Positions 1 through 8,525 of a DNA stretch of 64,000 nt are shown here, piece by piece. Source of the DNA: Mycolicibacterium komanii. Lineage in GTDB: Bacteria; Actinomycetota; Actinomycetes; Mycobacteriales; Mycobacteriaceae. Position 1 is the first letter of the stretch, and the number at the start of each line of letters is the position of its first letter. The stretch is taken from positions 56,413 through 120,412 of the forward strand of contig NZ_CVTA01000009.1 in the NCBI RefSeq assembly GCF_001050035.1, written 5' to 3'. The position numbers and the translations under genes were made by a program. The notes under the pieces were generated by a model that did no database searches, was not told where the DNA came from, and worked only from the letters and a program-made list of their open reading frames with translations.

Positions 1-5
1 GACGG

Positions 6-13
6 TCTCCTTC
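6..13 (-). promoter_or_regulatory. Probable ribosome binding site of a leftward gene beyond the left edge
   Basis: Read on the minus strand, positions 13 to 6 give GAAGGAGA, a near-consensus Shine-Dalgarno sequence, followed by only five more bases before the window ends. A leftward gene probably starts within a few bases of the edge and would continue the orientation of the amidohydrolase gene. A GTG at 32-30 could be an alternative start. No protein can be identified from so few codons. Confidence 0.4.
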
Positions 14-64
14 GAGGTGAGTGGTCAGTCACCGGTGCAGACCGCCGTCGGCCCGAAAACTCAT

Positions 65-120
65 CGAACGTGCGCTGAGCGCGAGAATCGAGCGGCGATT
101 TCGTACTGAGCGCACGTTCG
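65..120. repeat. Intergenic inverted repeat, 12-bp perfect arms
   Basis: Arms CGAACGTGCGCT (65-76) and AGCGCACGTTCG (109-120) are exact reverse complements separated by 32 bases. The repeat lies just downstream of the stop codon of the leftward amidohydrolase gene. There is no T-run on either side, so a classical intrinsic terminator is not evident. Similar core words (GAGCGCACG / CGTGCGCTC) recur in two other gaps in this window, near 11891 and 27464. Confidence 0.55.
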
Positions 121-126
121 GCGACG

Positions 127-1029
127 TCAAGGGGAGACGCCCAGGACGCGCAGCGCGTTCTCCTTGTAGATCAGCGATCGCACCGTCGGATCGACGTCGA
201 GGGTGTCGAAGTCGCTGCGCCACCGGTCGATCTGGATGTACGGGAAGTCCGTGCCGAACAGCACCTTCGTGCGCAGCTGCCTGCTCATCGCGCGGACCAG
301 CTGCGGCGGGAAGTACTTCGGGCTCCAGCCGGACAGGTCGATGTACACGTTGGCCTTGTGCGTGGCGATCGCGATCTGCGAGTCGACCCACGGCACCGCG
401 GGATGGGCCATCACGATCGTCATGTCCGGGAAGTCGGCGGCGACGTCGTCGAGCAGCATCGGGTCGGAGTAGCGCAGCTTGATGCGGTGCCCGCCCGGCA
501 GCCCCGACCCCATCCCGGTCTGCCCGGTGTGGAACAACGCGGGCAGCCCGGCCTCGGTGATCGCCTCGTAGATCGGGTAGAAGCGACGATCGTTGGGCTC
601 GAATGCCTGCATGCTCGGATGAAACTTGAAGCCCTTGACCCCGTAGTCGCGGACGAGCTCGTGGACCCGGTGCACCGCACGGCGCTCGTGCCACGGGTCG
701 ACGCTGCCGAACGGGATCAACACGTCGTTGTTGCGCGCGGCGCCCGCGACGAGGTCCTCGATCGAGTTCGGCGTGTGCCGCATCGCGGTCCGCGCGTCGA
801 TCGTGAACACCACCGCGGCCGTGTTGTGCCGCCGGTACAGGTCGGCGATCGCGTCGACACCGGCCATCGCGCCGGGCGGCATCTTGAAGTACTTCTCGGT
901 CGCCTCGACGAGCTCGTCGACGTACGCCTTGTGGCCGTGGCCGTCGATCTCGACGTGGGTGTGGATGTCGACCGCTGCGATGCTCGCGAAATCGATGCCG
1001 TATTCGTACTTCTCGCCGCGTACCGTCAC
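127..1029 (-). CDS. Amidohydrolase family protein (amidohydrolase_2 / ACMSD-like fold)
   Basis: 300-residue TIM-barrel metal-dependent hydrolase or decarboxylase. Visible family features are the N-terminal metal motif DIHTHVE near residue 21, a KFHPS segment, FHTGQTG, a HPAVPW strand end and a C-terminal GTDFPY motif with the catalytic Asp. This family includes hydrolases of cyclic amides and lactones and non-oxidative decarboxylases of aromatic acids. The substrate cannot be read from sequence. The start is a GTG at 1029, close to the first conserved strand. No good ribosome binding site precedes it, and it lies 4 bases from the GTG start proposed for the divergent gene. The catabolic genes next door suggest a ring-cleavage or decarboxylation role (inference). 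Confidence 0.85.
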   Translation of the reverse strand: MTVRGEKYEYGIDFASIAAVDIHTHVEIDGHGHKAYVDELVEATEKYFKMPPGAMAGVDAIADLYRRHNTAAVVFTIDARTAMRHTPNSIEDLVAGAARNNDVLIPFGSVDPWHERRAVHRVHELVRDYGVKGFKFHPSMQAFEPNDRRFYPIYEAITEAGLPALFHTGQTGMGSGLPGGHRIKLRYSDPMLLDDVAADFPDMTIVMAHPAVPWVDSQIAIATHKANVYIDLSGWSPKYFPPQLVRAMSRQLRTKVLFGTDFPYIQIDRWRSDFDTLDVDPTVRSLIYKENALRVLGVSP

Positions 1030-1033
1030 CTAC

Positions 1034-1354
1034 GTGACGATATATGCGCTGAACCTCTTCGACGTCGCCGACCGCGAGGAGTATCTCGCCTATTCGAGGC
1101 GCTCCCCCGCCGAGGTGGCCAAGCACGGCGGTCGCGTCGTCGCCCTGGGCCAGTTCCGCGAGGCCGTGCTCGGCGACATCGAGCCCCGCACGGTGCTGAT
1201 CCTCGTCGAGTGGGACTCCAAGGACGCGTTCGACGGCTACTGCAACGACCCCGAACTCGCCGACCTCCACGCGCACCGCGAGAACGGATCATCGTCGTAC
1301 GTCTGGCACCTGTTCGACCGCCTGGACGACCTGCGGCCGCTGCTCAGGCCGTGA
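1034..1354 (+). CDS. DUF1330-like small dimeric alpha/beta-barrel protein
   Basis: About 106 residues beginning VTIYALNLFDVADREEY. The pattern is that of DUF1330 and related ferredoxin-like dimeric barrels: a first strand, a helix with AEVAKHGGRVVALG, then VLILVEWDSKDAF and a short C-terminal helix. The reading frame is open further upstream over the amidohydrolase gene, but family resemblance begins only near the GTG at 1034. An ATG at 998 (MPYSYFSPRT) is the alternative and would overlap the divergent gene by 32 bases. Neither start has an obvious ribosome binding site. The gene converges on the aldehyde dehydrogenase gene with a 3-base gap. Function unknown. Confidence 0.7.
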   Translation: MTIYALNLFDVADREEYLAYSRRSPAEVAKHGGRVVALGQFREAVLGDIEPRTVLILVEWDSKDAFDGYCNDPELADLHAHRENGSSSYVWHLFDRLDDLRPLLRP

Positions 1355-1357
1355 CGA

Positions 1358-2794
1358 TCACCCGGCGGCGGCCTCCGGCGCGTAGCCCAGCGCGGCCTTG
1401 ATCTCCAGGAACTCGTCGAACGCGAAGTGTCCCCATTCTCGGCCGTTGCCGCTGCGCTTGTATCCGCCGAACGGCGCGGCCATGTCGAAGCCGTGGTTGA
1501 TGGCCACCGAGCCTGCCCGGATCCTGCGCGCGACTGCGCGCGCCTTCTCCAGGTCGGCACCCGAAACATAGCCGGCCAGGCCGTATTCCGTATCGTTGGC
1601 GATCTCGAGCGCTTGGTCGAGGTCGTCGTAGCCGAGGATGCACAGCACCGGGCCGAAGATCTCTTCGCGGGCGATCGTCATGTCGTTGGTGACGTTGGCG
1701 AACACCGTCGGCTTGACGTAGTAGCCCTTGTCGAGCCCGTCCGGCCGTCCGGTACCGCCGATGACGACGGTCGCGCCCTCGTCGATGCCCTTCTGGATCA
1801 GGCCCTGGATCTTGTCGAACTGCGCCTTGGAGGCCACCGGGCCGATCGCGGTCTTGTCGTCGGGATCGCCGACCTTGACCGCACCCGCCACCTCACGGGC
1901 GATCGTGATCGCCTCGTCCATGCGTGAGTTCGGTACCAGCATGCGCGACGGCGCATTGCAGCTCTGGCCGCTGTTCATCATCATCACCGAGACGCCGGCG
2001 GTCACGCTCTTGGCGAAGTCGTCGTCGTCGAGCACGATGTTCGGGCTCTTCCCGCCGAGTTCCTGGGTGACCCGCTTGACCGTCAGCGCCGCGTTCTTCG
2101 CAACGTCGACACCGGCTCGCGTCGACCCGGTGAACGACACCATGTCGATGTCGGGATGCGCCGACAGCGCCGCTCCGACACCCGGACCGTCACCGAACAC
2201 CAGGTTGTACACGCCGGCGGGAACGCCTGCCGCATCGAGGATCTCGGTGAAGACCTGACCTGAGTACGGCGCGACCTCCGACGGTTTGAGCACCATCGTG
2301 CAACCCGTGGCCAACGCAGGGAACACCTTGCAGGCGATCTGGTTGATCGGCCAGTTCCACGGCGTGATCAGCCCGCACACGCCGATCGGCTCCTTGACCA
2401 CCAGCGTGGCGCCGTGCTGCTCCTCGAATTCGAAGTTCTTCAGCACGTCGATGGCCGTGGCGAGGTGACCCAGCCCGAGGTTGACCTGCGGCCCGGCGGC
2501 GAGCGAGGCGGGCGCACCCATTTCCTCGTTGACCGCGTCGGCGAGGTCGCCCGCGCGCTTGGAGTACTCGCCCATGATCGCCTGCAGCAGGTCGAGCCGC
2601 TCGTCGCGGCTGGTCTGCGACCAGGTGGCGAACGCCCGGCGGGCGGCCTGCACCGCGACGTCGACGTCGGCCGAGGAGCCGATCGCGATCTTGCCGGAAA
2701 CCTGTTCGGTGGTGGGGTTGTCGACCTCGAGGCTGTTGGGCCGGATCGGGTCGACCCACTGGCCGTCGATGTAGAACTTCAGATATTCGCGCAT
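1358..2794 (-). CDS. NAD(P)-dependent aldehyde dehydrogenase family protein
   Basis: 478 residues, the usual ALDH superfamily length. It shows the cofactor-binding segment ITPWNWPINQ, the glycine turn SFTGSTRAG, the general-base motif VTQELGGKSPN and the catalytic cysteine in NSGQSCNAPSR. It oxidises an aldehyde to the acid or, less probably, the acyl-CoA. A purine-rich GGAAGAG lies about 8 bases before the ATG. It is the last gene of the long leftward run and lies 27 bases after the ThDP enzyme. A ThDP carboligase or decarboxylase releasing an aldehyde that this enzyme oxidises is a natural pairing (inference). The substrate is unknown. Confidence 0.92.
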   Translation of the reverse strand: MREYLKFYIDGQWVDPIRPNSLEVDNPTTEQVSGKIAIGSSADVDVAVQAARRAFATWSQTSRDERLDLLQAIMGEYSKRAGDLADAVNEEMGAPASLAAGPQVNLGLGHLATAIDVLKNFEFEEQHGATLVVKEPIGVCGLITPWNWPINQIACKVFPALATGCTMVLKPSEVAPYSGQVFTEILDAAGVPAGVYNLVFGDGPGVGAALSAHPDIDMVSFTGSTRAGVDVAKNAALTVKRVTQELGGKSPNIVLDDDDFAKSVTAGVSVMMMNSGQSCNAPSRMLVPNSRMDEAITIAREVAGAVKVGDPDDKTAIGPVASKAQFDKIQGLIQKGIDEGATVVIGGTGRPDGLDKGYYVKPTVFANVTNDMTIAREEIFGPVLCILGYDDLDQALEIANDTEYGLAGYVSGADLEKARAVARRIRAGSVAINHGFDMAAPFGGYKRSGNGREWGHFAFDEFLEIKAALGYAPEAAAG

Positions 2795-2821
2795 GCTCTT
2801 ACTCTTCCCTAGATGGCCGGC

Positions 2822-4537
2822 CTACTGGGTGCCTTCTGCATACCAGGTGCGGAATCGGTCGTACTTCGGCATCTCCTCGGAGTTCGCCTTCGGGTCGATG
2901 CAGACGTGGACGACGGCGGTCTTACCGCTGGCGAACGCCCGCTTGATCGCCGGGCCGATCTCGTCGTCCTTCTCGACGTACTCGCCGTGGCAACCGAAGC
3001 CCTCGGCCACCTTGTCGAGGCGGACGTCCTTGCTCCAGTGCACGCCGGGTTGCGGTGACGGCTGCTCGAACGTGCGCTTGTAGACGCCGACCTCGAGGCC
3101 CCACTGATGGTCGACGCCGACGACGCAGACCAGCGGCAGGTTCTCGCGCGCCGCGGTCTCCAGTTCGGCGATGTGGAACAGGAAGGCGCTGTCGCTGGTG
3201 AGAAGCATGACCGGGCGGTTGCGTCCCTCTGCGACCGAGGCGCCGACCGCGTACGGCAGTCCGGTGCCGAGGTGGCCGAAGTTCTGGTTCCAGATCACGT
3301 CCCGCGGTTTGGTCTGCGAGTACGTCCACTGGAAGATCACCGTGGCGCCGCCGTCGCGGACCAGGATGCCGTCCTCGGTGCATTCGTCGAATGCCTTCGT
3401 GGCCTCGACGACGTAGCGCGCCGGATGGATCGGCGCGCGACCGCTGGGCGCCTCCTCCGCCACGCGCGCAATCTCGGCGGCGTCGGCCTTGATCAGGGCA
3501 TCGAGGTCCGCCGACGGGGTCCTCGGGCTGTCGCGCAGCGCCTCGACGAGCTGCGGTACCACGCCGCGCAAGTCGCCCACCAACGGCACGTCGATCGGCC
3601 GGTTGACGCCGATGGCGGTCGGATCCTGTTCCACGAGAACCCATTTACGGTTCGCATCGCCCTCGGCCCAGTGCTGGGTGCGGCCGTAGTGCATGGGTTC
3701 ACCGAGCTCGGTTCCGAGCGCCACGCACAGGTCCGACTTCTCGACGGCCTCATTTGCCGCCGGCGAGAACAGATAGGGGAAGGTGCGGGCCTGCAGGCCC
3801 GGGATGAACGACGTGCCGCCCGATGTCTGGATCACCGGGCACGCCATCAGCTCGGCGAGCTCTCGGACCTGCTCCTGGGTCCGCGAGGTGTGAACGGCGT
3901 GGCCCACCAGCAGGATGGGGTTCTTCGCCGCCTTGATCAGCGCGACGGCCTCGGCGACCTCACGCTCGCCCGCACCCTGGTTGACGAGGCGATACCGATG
4001 CGGAGGCAGCGGATCCGGCACGTCGAGTTCTTCGAGGATGACGTGCGACGGGAACTCGACGTAGCTGGGACCGGGTGTTCCGGACATGGACCGACGGATC
4101 GCCTCGCGGATGATCTCGTCGGTTTGGTCGGCGTACTCGATCGAGCTGCTGTACTTGACCGACGGAGCGAAAAGCTCCTCCTGCTGGACGAATTGGATGC
4201 GGCCGCGCCGAACCCGGCGTTCGGTGATGCGGGCGCGTTGACCGCCGAGGAAGATGACGGGCGAGTTCTCCACCAGCGCACACTGGATCGCGCCCGCGAT
4301 GTTGGCCATGCCGGGTCCGAGGGTGCCGATGCACAGACCCGGCGCACCGGTCATGCGCGACGCCGCCTCGGCCATGAAGCCCGCGCTCAGCTCGTGGTGC
4401 GGCGCGACGACCGACCATCCACGGGCGTCGGCCTCGGTGAACATGTGCACGAAGTTGGGGTCGGGTATGCCGAACAACGTGTTGACGCCCTCAGCCTCGA
4501 AGATGTCGAGGATGCGCTTGTATACGGGTACTCCCAC
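2822..4537 (-). CDS. Thiamine diphosphate-dependent enzyme (acetolactate synthase / decarboxylase superfamily)
   Basis: 571 residues in the three-domain ThDP layout: N-terminal PYR domain with the activating Glu in HHELSAGFMAEAA (about residue 48), central domain, C-terminal PP domain. Ligand motif LGPGMANIAGA is typical of the acetolactate synthase, benzoylformate decarboxylase and hydroxyacyl-CoA lyase group. The ThDP/Mg motif near residue 444 is degenerate: SDS replaces GDG, and VGVDHQWG replaces the usual V-x-N-N. The start is GTG at 4537 with AAGGAG 7 bases upstream. It lies 19 bases after an acyl-CoA dehydrogenase gene and before the ALDH gene. It may cleave a 2-hydroxy- or 2-oxoacyl intermediate (inference). 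Confidence 0.85.
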   Translation of the reverse strand: MGVPVYKRILDIFEAEGVNTLFGIPDPNFVHMFTEADARGWSVVAPHHELSAGFMAEAASRMTGAPGLCIGTLGPGMANIAGAIQCALVENSPVIFLGGQRARITERRVRRGRIQFVQQEELFAPSVKYSSSIEYADQTDEIIREAIRRSMSGTPGPSYVEFPSHVILEELDVPDPLPPHRYRLVNQGAGEREVAEAVALIKAAKNPILLVGHAVHTSRTQEQVRELAELMACPVIQTSGGTSFIPGLQARTFPYLFSPAANEAVEKSDLCVALGTELGEPMHYGRTQHWAEGDANRKWVLVEQDPTAIGVNRPIDVPLVGDLRGVVPQLVEALRDSPRTPSADLDALIKADAAEIARVAEEAPSGRAPIHPARYVVEATKAFDECTEDGILVRDGGATVIFQWTYSQTKPRDVIWNQNFGHLGTGLPYAVGASVAEGRNRPVMLLTSDSAFLFHIAELETAARENLPLVCVVGVDHQWGLEVGVYKRTFEQPSPQPGVHWSKDVRLDKVAEGFGCHGEYVEKDDEIGPAIKRAFASGKTAVVHVCIDPKANSEEMPKYDRFRTWYAEGTQ

Positions 4538-4556
4538 AGGGAACTCCTTGCCTTCT

Positions 4557-5504
4557 TTATAGATAGCGTTGTGCCAGTCGTTTTCGGTGTTCAGCCGGGG
4601 AGCCGAACAGTGAGCGGTTGAGGGTGGCGCGCTTCAGGTAGACGTGGATGCCGCTCTCCCACGTGTATCCGATGCCGCCGTGCAGTTGCATCGCCTTGCC
4701 CACGATGTCGACTGCGGTGGAGCAGGTGTACGACTTCGCCATGGCGACGGCCACTGCGGCGTCGGGTGCGTCTTCGGCGACGGATCGCACTGCGGCACCG
4801 ACGAGTTGGCGCGACACCGCGATGCCGACCTGCATATCGGCGCAGGCGTGTTTGACGGCCTGGAACGAGCCGATGGCCCTGCCGAATTGCTGACGCACCT
4901 TCACGTATCCGACGGTCGCGGCGAGCATGGCCTCGCTCAGCCCTAGGCTGTCGCAGGCGATCGCCGCGGCCGCCCGATTGCGCAGGCGCTGTGGTCCGTC
5001 GTCGCCGGCGAACGGCAGGGTCTCGATGACTTCGGCATCAGGCGCAACGGCGGCGAGGCGGCGCGTCTCGTCGACGACCGGCCGCGGTGTGGCCCGTTGT
5101 CGCGTCACCTCGACACCGCGGTTCGTGACGACCAGGATGCGATCGGCGCCCTCGGCGTCGGGAACGAATTCATGCGGTTCGAGCGCGACGGCCGCCCGCG
5201 TCGCACCGCTGGCGATGTCAGTCAGCAGCTCGTCGCGGGTCATACTGGGCTGCACCACATTCAGCGCTCCAACCGCGAGCACCGCACCACCGAGAAAACT
5301 TGTTGCGCTGGCGGCGCGACCGATCTCCTCGCAGACCACCGCGGCTTCGGCGAACGACGCACCCGCTCCACCGAACCGCTCGGGCACTTCGAGCCCGACC
5401 CAGCCGGCGTCCACCAGCGTGGACCACTCGACGCTGCGGTCCTTCGCGAGCAGATCGCCCGCGACGGAGCGCAGTTCGTCGTGAAACTCGGTGAAGTCGG
5501 CCAT
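4557..5504 (-). CDS. Acyl-CoA dehydrogenase, short subunit (315 aa)
   Basis: Acyl-CoA dehydrogenase with a shortened middle region. The N-terminal helical domain contains GLEVPERFGGAGASF. The C-terminal half has RQQFGRAIGSFQAVKHACADM and QLHGGIGYTWE, a typical ACAD C-terminal motif whose Glu lies in the catalytic region. The usual FAD-binding GF..PGAGSD-type segment is missing. The start chosen is ATG 5504 (MADFTEF), which overlaps the stop of the upstream 391-aa acyl-CoA dehydrogenase in a TGATG arrangement. Adjacent long and short ACADs in mycobacterial steroid catabolism form alpha2beta2 heterotetramers (known for FadE26-27 and FadE28-29). The same assembly is likely here. Confidence 0.88.
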   Translation of the reverse strand: MADFTEFHDELRSVAGDLLAKDRSVEWSTLVDAGWVGLEVPERFGGAGASFAEAAVVCEEIGRAASATSFLGGAVLAVGALNVVQPSMTRDELLTDIASGATRAAVALEPHEFVPDAEGADRILVVTNRGVEVTRQRATPRPVVDETRRLAAVAPDAEVIETLPFAGDDGPQRLRNRAAAAIACDSLGLSEAMLAATVGYVKVRQQFGRAIGSFQAVKHACADMQVGIAVSRQLVGAAVRSVAEDAPDAAVAVAMAKSYTCSTAVDIVGKAMQLHGGIGYTWESGIHVYLKRATLNRSLFGSPAEHRKRLAQRYL

Positions 5505-6679
5505 CACACGGCACTCGGTTCTCGAGGCAACCCCAAGCCGCGCTCGCCGATGATCGTGCGCTGGACCTCGCTCGCGCCGCCGGGAATCGTCCACTCCCAC
5601 GACCCGATGAAGTCGAGCACCCAGGCGCCCGACTCCCAGCCGCTCGACATGGGCTTGGCCAGTTCGGTGTGGGCGGTCAGCCCGCCGATCTCCGCGCCGA
5701 AGTCGGTCATGCGCTGCAGTAGTTCGCTGTAGAACAGCTTGACGATCGACGCGTCGGCGGGGTTGGCGGTCCCGCTCTCTGGATTCTCTGCGGACTCGAC
5801 CAGCTTTCGGCACAGCCCACGCAGCCCGGTGATCTCGGTCTCGAACTGAGCCAGCCGGTCCGCGACTATCGGGTCGTCTACAGGCGCACTCTGGACCAGC
5901 CAGCGGAAGCCCGCGTTGCCCAGCCGCTCGGCGAGTTCCAGCATCGTCATGCCACGCTCGGCGCCGAGGGTGGCCTGCGCGACCCGCCAGCCGTCATTCT
6001 CCGCTCCGATCAGGTTGGCGGCGGGAATGGAGACGTCGTTGAGGAAGATCTCGCAGAAGTGCGAGTCGCCGATCGCGTTGCGGATGGGTCGGACCTCGAC
6101 GCCGGGTGTGGTCGTGTCGAGCAGGAAGTACGAAATGCCCTTGCGTTTCGGGGCGTCCGGGTCGGTGCGCGCCAGCAGCAGGCACCAGTCGGCGTGCTTA
6201 CCGCCACTCGCCCACAACTTCTGCCCGTTGACGATGTAGGAATCACCATCCTTGCGGGCGGTGGTGCGCAGGCTCGCCAGGTCGGATCCGGCCTCGGGTT
6301 CGGAGAAGCCCTGCACCCAGATCTCGCCGTTGAGGATCGCGGGTAGGTGCCGTTGCCGCTGCTCCTCGGTGCCCGCGACCAACAGCGTCGAGGCGGCGTG
6401 GTGGATGCCGACGAAGGCGAGGACAAGTCGCGGCGCATCGTGGGCGGCCAACTCCTGGTACAGCACCACCTGTTCGGCCACCGACATGCCGCCGCCCCAT
6501 TCGGCGGGCCAGTGCGGGACGGCGAAGCCCGCGCTGTGCAGTTCGGCGAACCATGCCTTCTGAAAGGCCACGAACTGCTCGTCACTTGCGCCCGTTTGAG
6601 TTTCGCGCCAGTCGGACGGGATGTGCTCGACGCACCACTGCCGCACTCCTTGCCGGAACTTCTCGAGGTCCGCGTTCAT
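5504..6679 (-). CDS. Acyl-CoA dehydrogenase, long subunit (391 aa)
   Basis: Full-length acyl-CoA dehydrogenase. It contains WPAEWGGGMSVAEQ in the N-terminal domain, the FAD/substrate motif GFSEPEAGSDLASLRTTA, and GQKLWASGGKHADWCLLLART in the beta domain. The C-terminus ends with GGASEVQRTIIGERGLGLPR, the usual ACAD tail. It probably introduces an alpha-beta double bond into a CoA-activated side chain or ring, together with the short subunit encoded immediately downstream. Its ATG (6679) overlaps the stop of the Gfo/Idh/MocA gene by 4 bases (ATGA), and its TGA overlaps the next ATG by one base, so the genes are translationally coupled. Confidence 0.92.
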   Translation of the reverse strand: MNADLEKFRQGVRQWCVEHIPSDWRETQTGASDEQFVAFQKAWFAELHSAGFAVPHWPAEWGGGMSVAEQVVLYQELAAHDAPRLVLAFVGIHHAASTLLVAGTEEQRQRHLPAILNGEIWVQGFSEPEAGSDLASLRTTARKDGDSYIVNGQKLWASGGKHADWCLLLARTDPDAPKRKGISYFLLDTTTPGVEVRPIRNAIGDSHFCEIFLNDVSIPAANLIGAENDGWRVAQATLGAERGMTMLELAERLGNAGFRWLVQSAPVDDPIVADRLAQFETEITGLRGLCRKLVESAENPESGTANPADASIVKLFYSELLQRMTDFGAEIGGLTAHTELAKPMSSGWESGAWVLDFIGSWEWTIPGGASEVQRTIIGERGLGLPREPSAV

Positions 6680-7602
6680 AGGCGAAGCGCCTTGGCGCGC
6701 AGGAGGTCCATGGCGCGTGCGACGGCCAGCCCGTCGTCAAAGGACGGGGCGATCTGTGTTCCCGTGCGCAACGCGTCGGCGACGCGGCCGAAGAACGCCG
6801 ACAGTGCGGGCGGCGGTGAGCGCCGCGGCGGTGGAGCGAACTCGATTGTCTCGGGGTCACCACCCGCCCGGCGCACCACGAGCGTCGTATCGGCTGCGAG
6901 TTCGACGGTACCGTCGCTGCCGAGCAGCGTGACCGACGGAGCCGACGGCACGGCAGCGGCGAATCCGGTGTCGTGAGTGGCCGTGCAGCCGTTCGCCATG
7001 GCGAACCACGCCGCATACGCGTCTTCCGCGGTGGCCGGCTCGGGCGATCCGTCGATGCGGGTGACTCCCCCGCAGTCGGCGATCTCGCTGTCGAAGAGCC
7101 ACCGGGTGAAGTCGATCAGATGGGAGCCGTAAGCGCCGATCCATCCGCCGCCCAGGTCGCGGTCGTTGATCCAGCCGAACTTGCGGCCCCGTAGACCGCT
7201 TCCGAAGAACGTCCACTGCAGGTGCTTCGGTGTGCCGATCGTCCCGTCGGTAGCCAATTCCTTGAGCCGGGTCCACGATTCGTTGAACCGGAACTCGAAG
7301 TTGAGGAAGTGCCGCACGCCGGCGTCGCGGGCCCTGTCACGCATCAGCGCCGCCTCGTCGGCGTTGCGCCCGAACGGTTTGTCGCACAACACCGCATGCC
7401 CGTGTTCGATGGCGCCGGTGACATGCTCGAGGTGCAGGAACGGCGGAGAGTGTACGGAGATCAGGTCGACGTCCGAGGCCAACGCGGCCTTGACCGCGGC
7501 CTCATCGCGCGGGCTGACGACCTGGACATCGAAGCCGAGCCCGGCGTACGCGGGGGCCGCGGCGTGCTTGCCGAAGCCGGTGCCGATCACCGCTACCCTC
7601 AT
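6676..7602 (-). CDS. Gfo/Idh/MocA family NAD(P)-dependent oxidoreductase
   Basis: 308 residues starting MRVAVIGTGFGKHAAAPAY, with the Rossmann glycine motif GTGFGKH at residues 7-13. The CDKPFGRN segment (family motif EKP / DKP with catalytic Lys) and GGGWIGAYGSHLIDFTRWLF follow. The family oxidises or reduces hydroxyl or keto groups, often of sugars, inositols or other cyclic alcohols. The ATG at 7602 overlaps the stop of the upstream acyl-CoA dehydrogenase by 4 bases. The reading frame stays open upstream of this ATG but without family similarity. Its place between two acyl-CoA dehydrogenase pairs suggests it acts on the same intermediate (inference). Confidence 0.88.
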   Translation of the reverse strand: MRVAVIGTGFGKHAAAPAYAGLGFDVQVVSPRDEAAVKAALASDVDLISVHSPPFLHLEHVTGAIEHGHAVLCDKPFGRNADEAALMRDRARDAGVRHFLNFEFRFNESWTRLKELATDGTIGTPKHLQWTFFGSGLRGRKFGWINDRDLGGGWIGAYGSHLIDFTRWLFDSEIADCGGVTRIDGSPEPATAEDAYAAWFAMANGCTATHDTGFAAAVPSAPSVTLLGSDGTVELAADTTLVVRRAGGDPETIEFAPPPRRSPPPALSAFFGRVADALRTGTQIAPSFDDGLAVARAMDLLRAKALRL

Positions 7603-8525
7603 GCGTACAACCCCGTCAGCCCTGCGCGTCCCGCCGCGCGGATCAGCGCGTCGCGGGTCGCGGACAACCCGAGCGGCAACCGGCGCAGCGGTTGGCTGTA
7701 GCGCGACAGCCACGACAACGTGGTTTCGTCGCAGAAGCCGACCGCGCCGTGCAGCTGATGGCACACGCGGAACACGACCTCGGCGGCCTCGAGTGCCGAC
7801 ATCCGCAGTGCCAGCGCGTCGGTGAGCGCCTCGGGACGTACGGTGGCAATGCTCCACAGCGCGTACTTGGCGAGGATGTCGAGCCCGTTGCGCTCGACCT
7901 CGGCGTCGGTCAGCTGGAACTGCACACCCTGAAACGACGAGAGCGCCTGGCCGAACTGCTTGCGCAGGCTGACGTGAGCGACCGTCAGCTCGATCGCCCG
8001 GTCGAGGATGCCGAGCAGCGTCCAGCATGGCAGCACCAACCCGAGCGCGACGTCGGATACCCCCTGGCTGTCGACGACGGCCGACTGCAGTTCGGAGACA
8101 AAGCCCGGACCGGCGGGTCCGACTTCGGTCACCGTGCCGCGCGTACCGTCCAGGGTTACCGTCGTCCAACGGTTTTCGAGCCCGGCCACGGTGCCCGCGG
8201 GTCGGATGCCCGACACCACGATCAGGCCGTCGGTGTCCAGGTCGGTGGGGGCCGCCAGTCGTTCGGCGACCGGATAGGGCAGCGCCCAGTATCCGGCGCT
8301 GCGGCACAGCGCCGCCGCCGCTTCCAGGCCGTCGGCGTCGCTGCGCGCATCGAGTTCCCAGGCGCCGATCCCCGCGAGGCTCGGACCGACCAACGACTCG
8401 CGCGCCTCGGGCTTGGCCTCGGCCTGCTGGACGAGCTGATCTCCGCCCGCGGCCTCGAACGCCCGAAGCGCTTCGCGGCCGTACTCTTTGGCGTCCTCGG
8501 ACAGGTCCAGGATCATCTCGCTCAT
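7599..8525 (-). CDS. Acyl-CoA dehydrogenase, short subunit (308 aa)
   Basis: Divergent short acyl-CoA dehydrogenase. Recognisable parts are LRKQFGQALSSFQGVQFQLTD in the C-terminal helical domain and QLHGAVGFCDET, which replaces the usual QLHGGIGYTWE. The N-terminal part is poorly conserved and there is no FAD-binding GSD motif. As with the second pair in this operon, it follows a full-length acyl-CoA dehydrogenase (8522-9679) with a 4-base ATGA overlap, so it is probably the beta subunit of a heterotetrameric enzyme. The position that normally carries the catalytic Glu reads FCDE here, so catalytic competence is uncertain. Confidence 0.85.
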   Translation of the reverse strand: MSEMILDLSEDAKEYGREALRAFEAAGGDQLVQQAEAKPEARESLVGPSLAGIGAWELDARSDADGLEAAAALCRSAGYWALPYPVAERLAAPTDLDTDGLIVVSGIRPAGTVAGLENRWTTVTLDGTRGTVTEVGPAGPGFVSELQSAVVDSQGVSDVALGLVLPCWTLLGILDRAIELTVAHVSLRKQFGQALSSFQGVQFQLTDAEVERNGLDILAKYALWSIATVRPEALTDALALRMSALEAAEVVFRVCHQLHGAVGFCDETTLSWLSRYSQPLRRLPLGLSATRDALIRAAGRAGLTGLYA

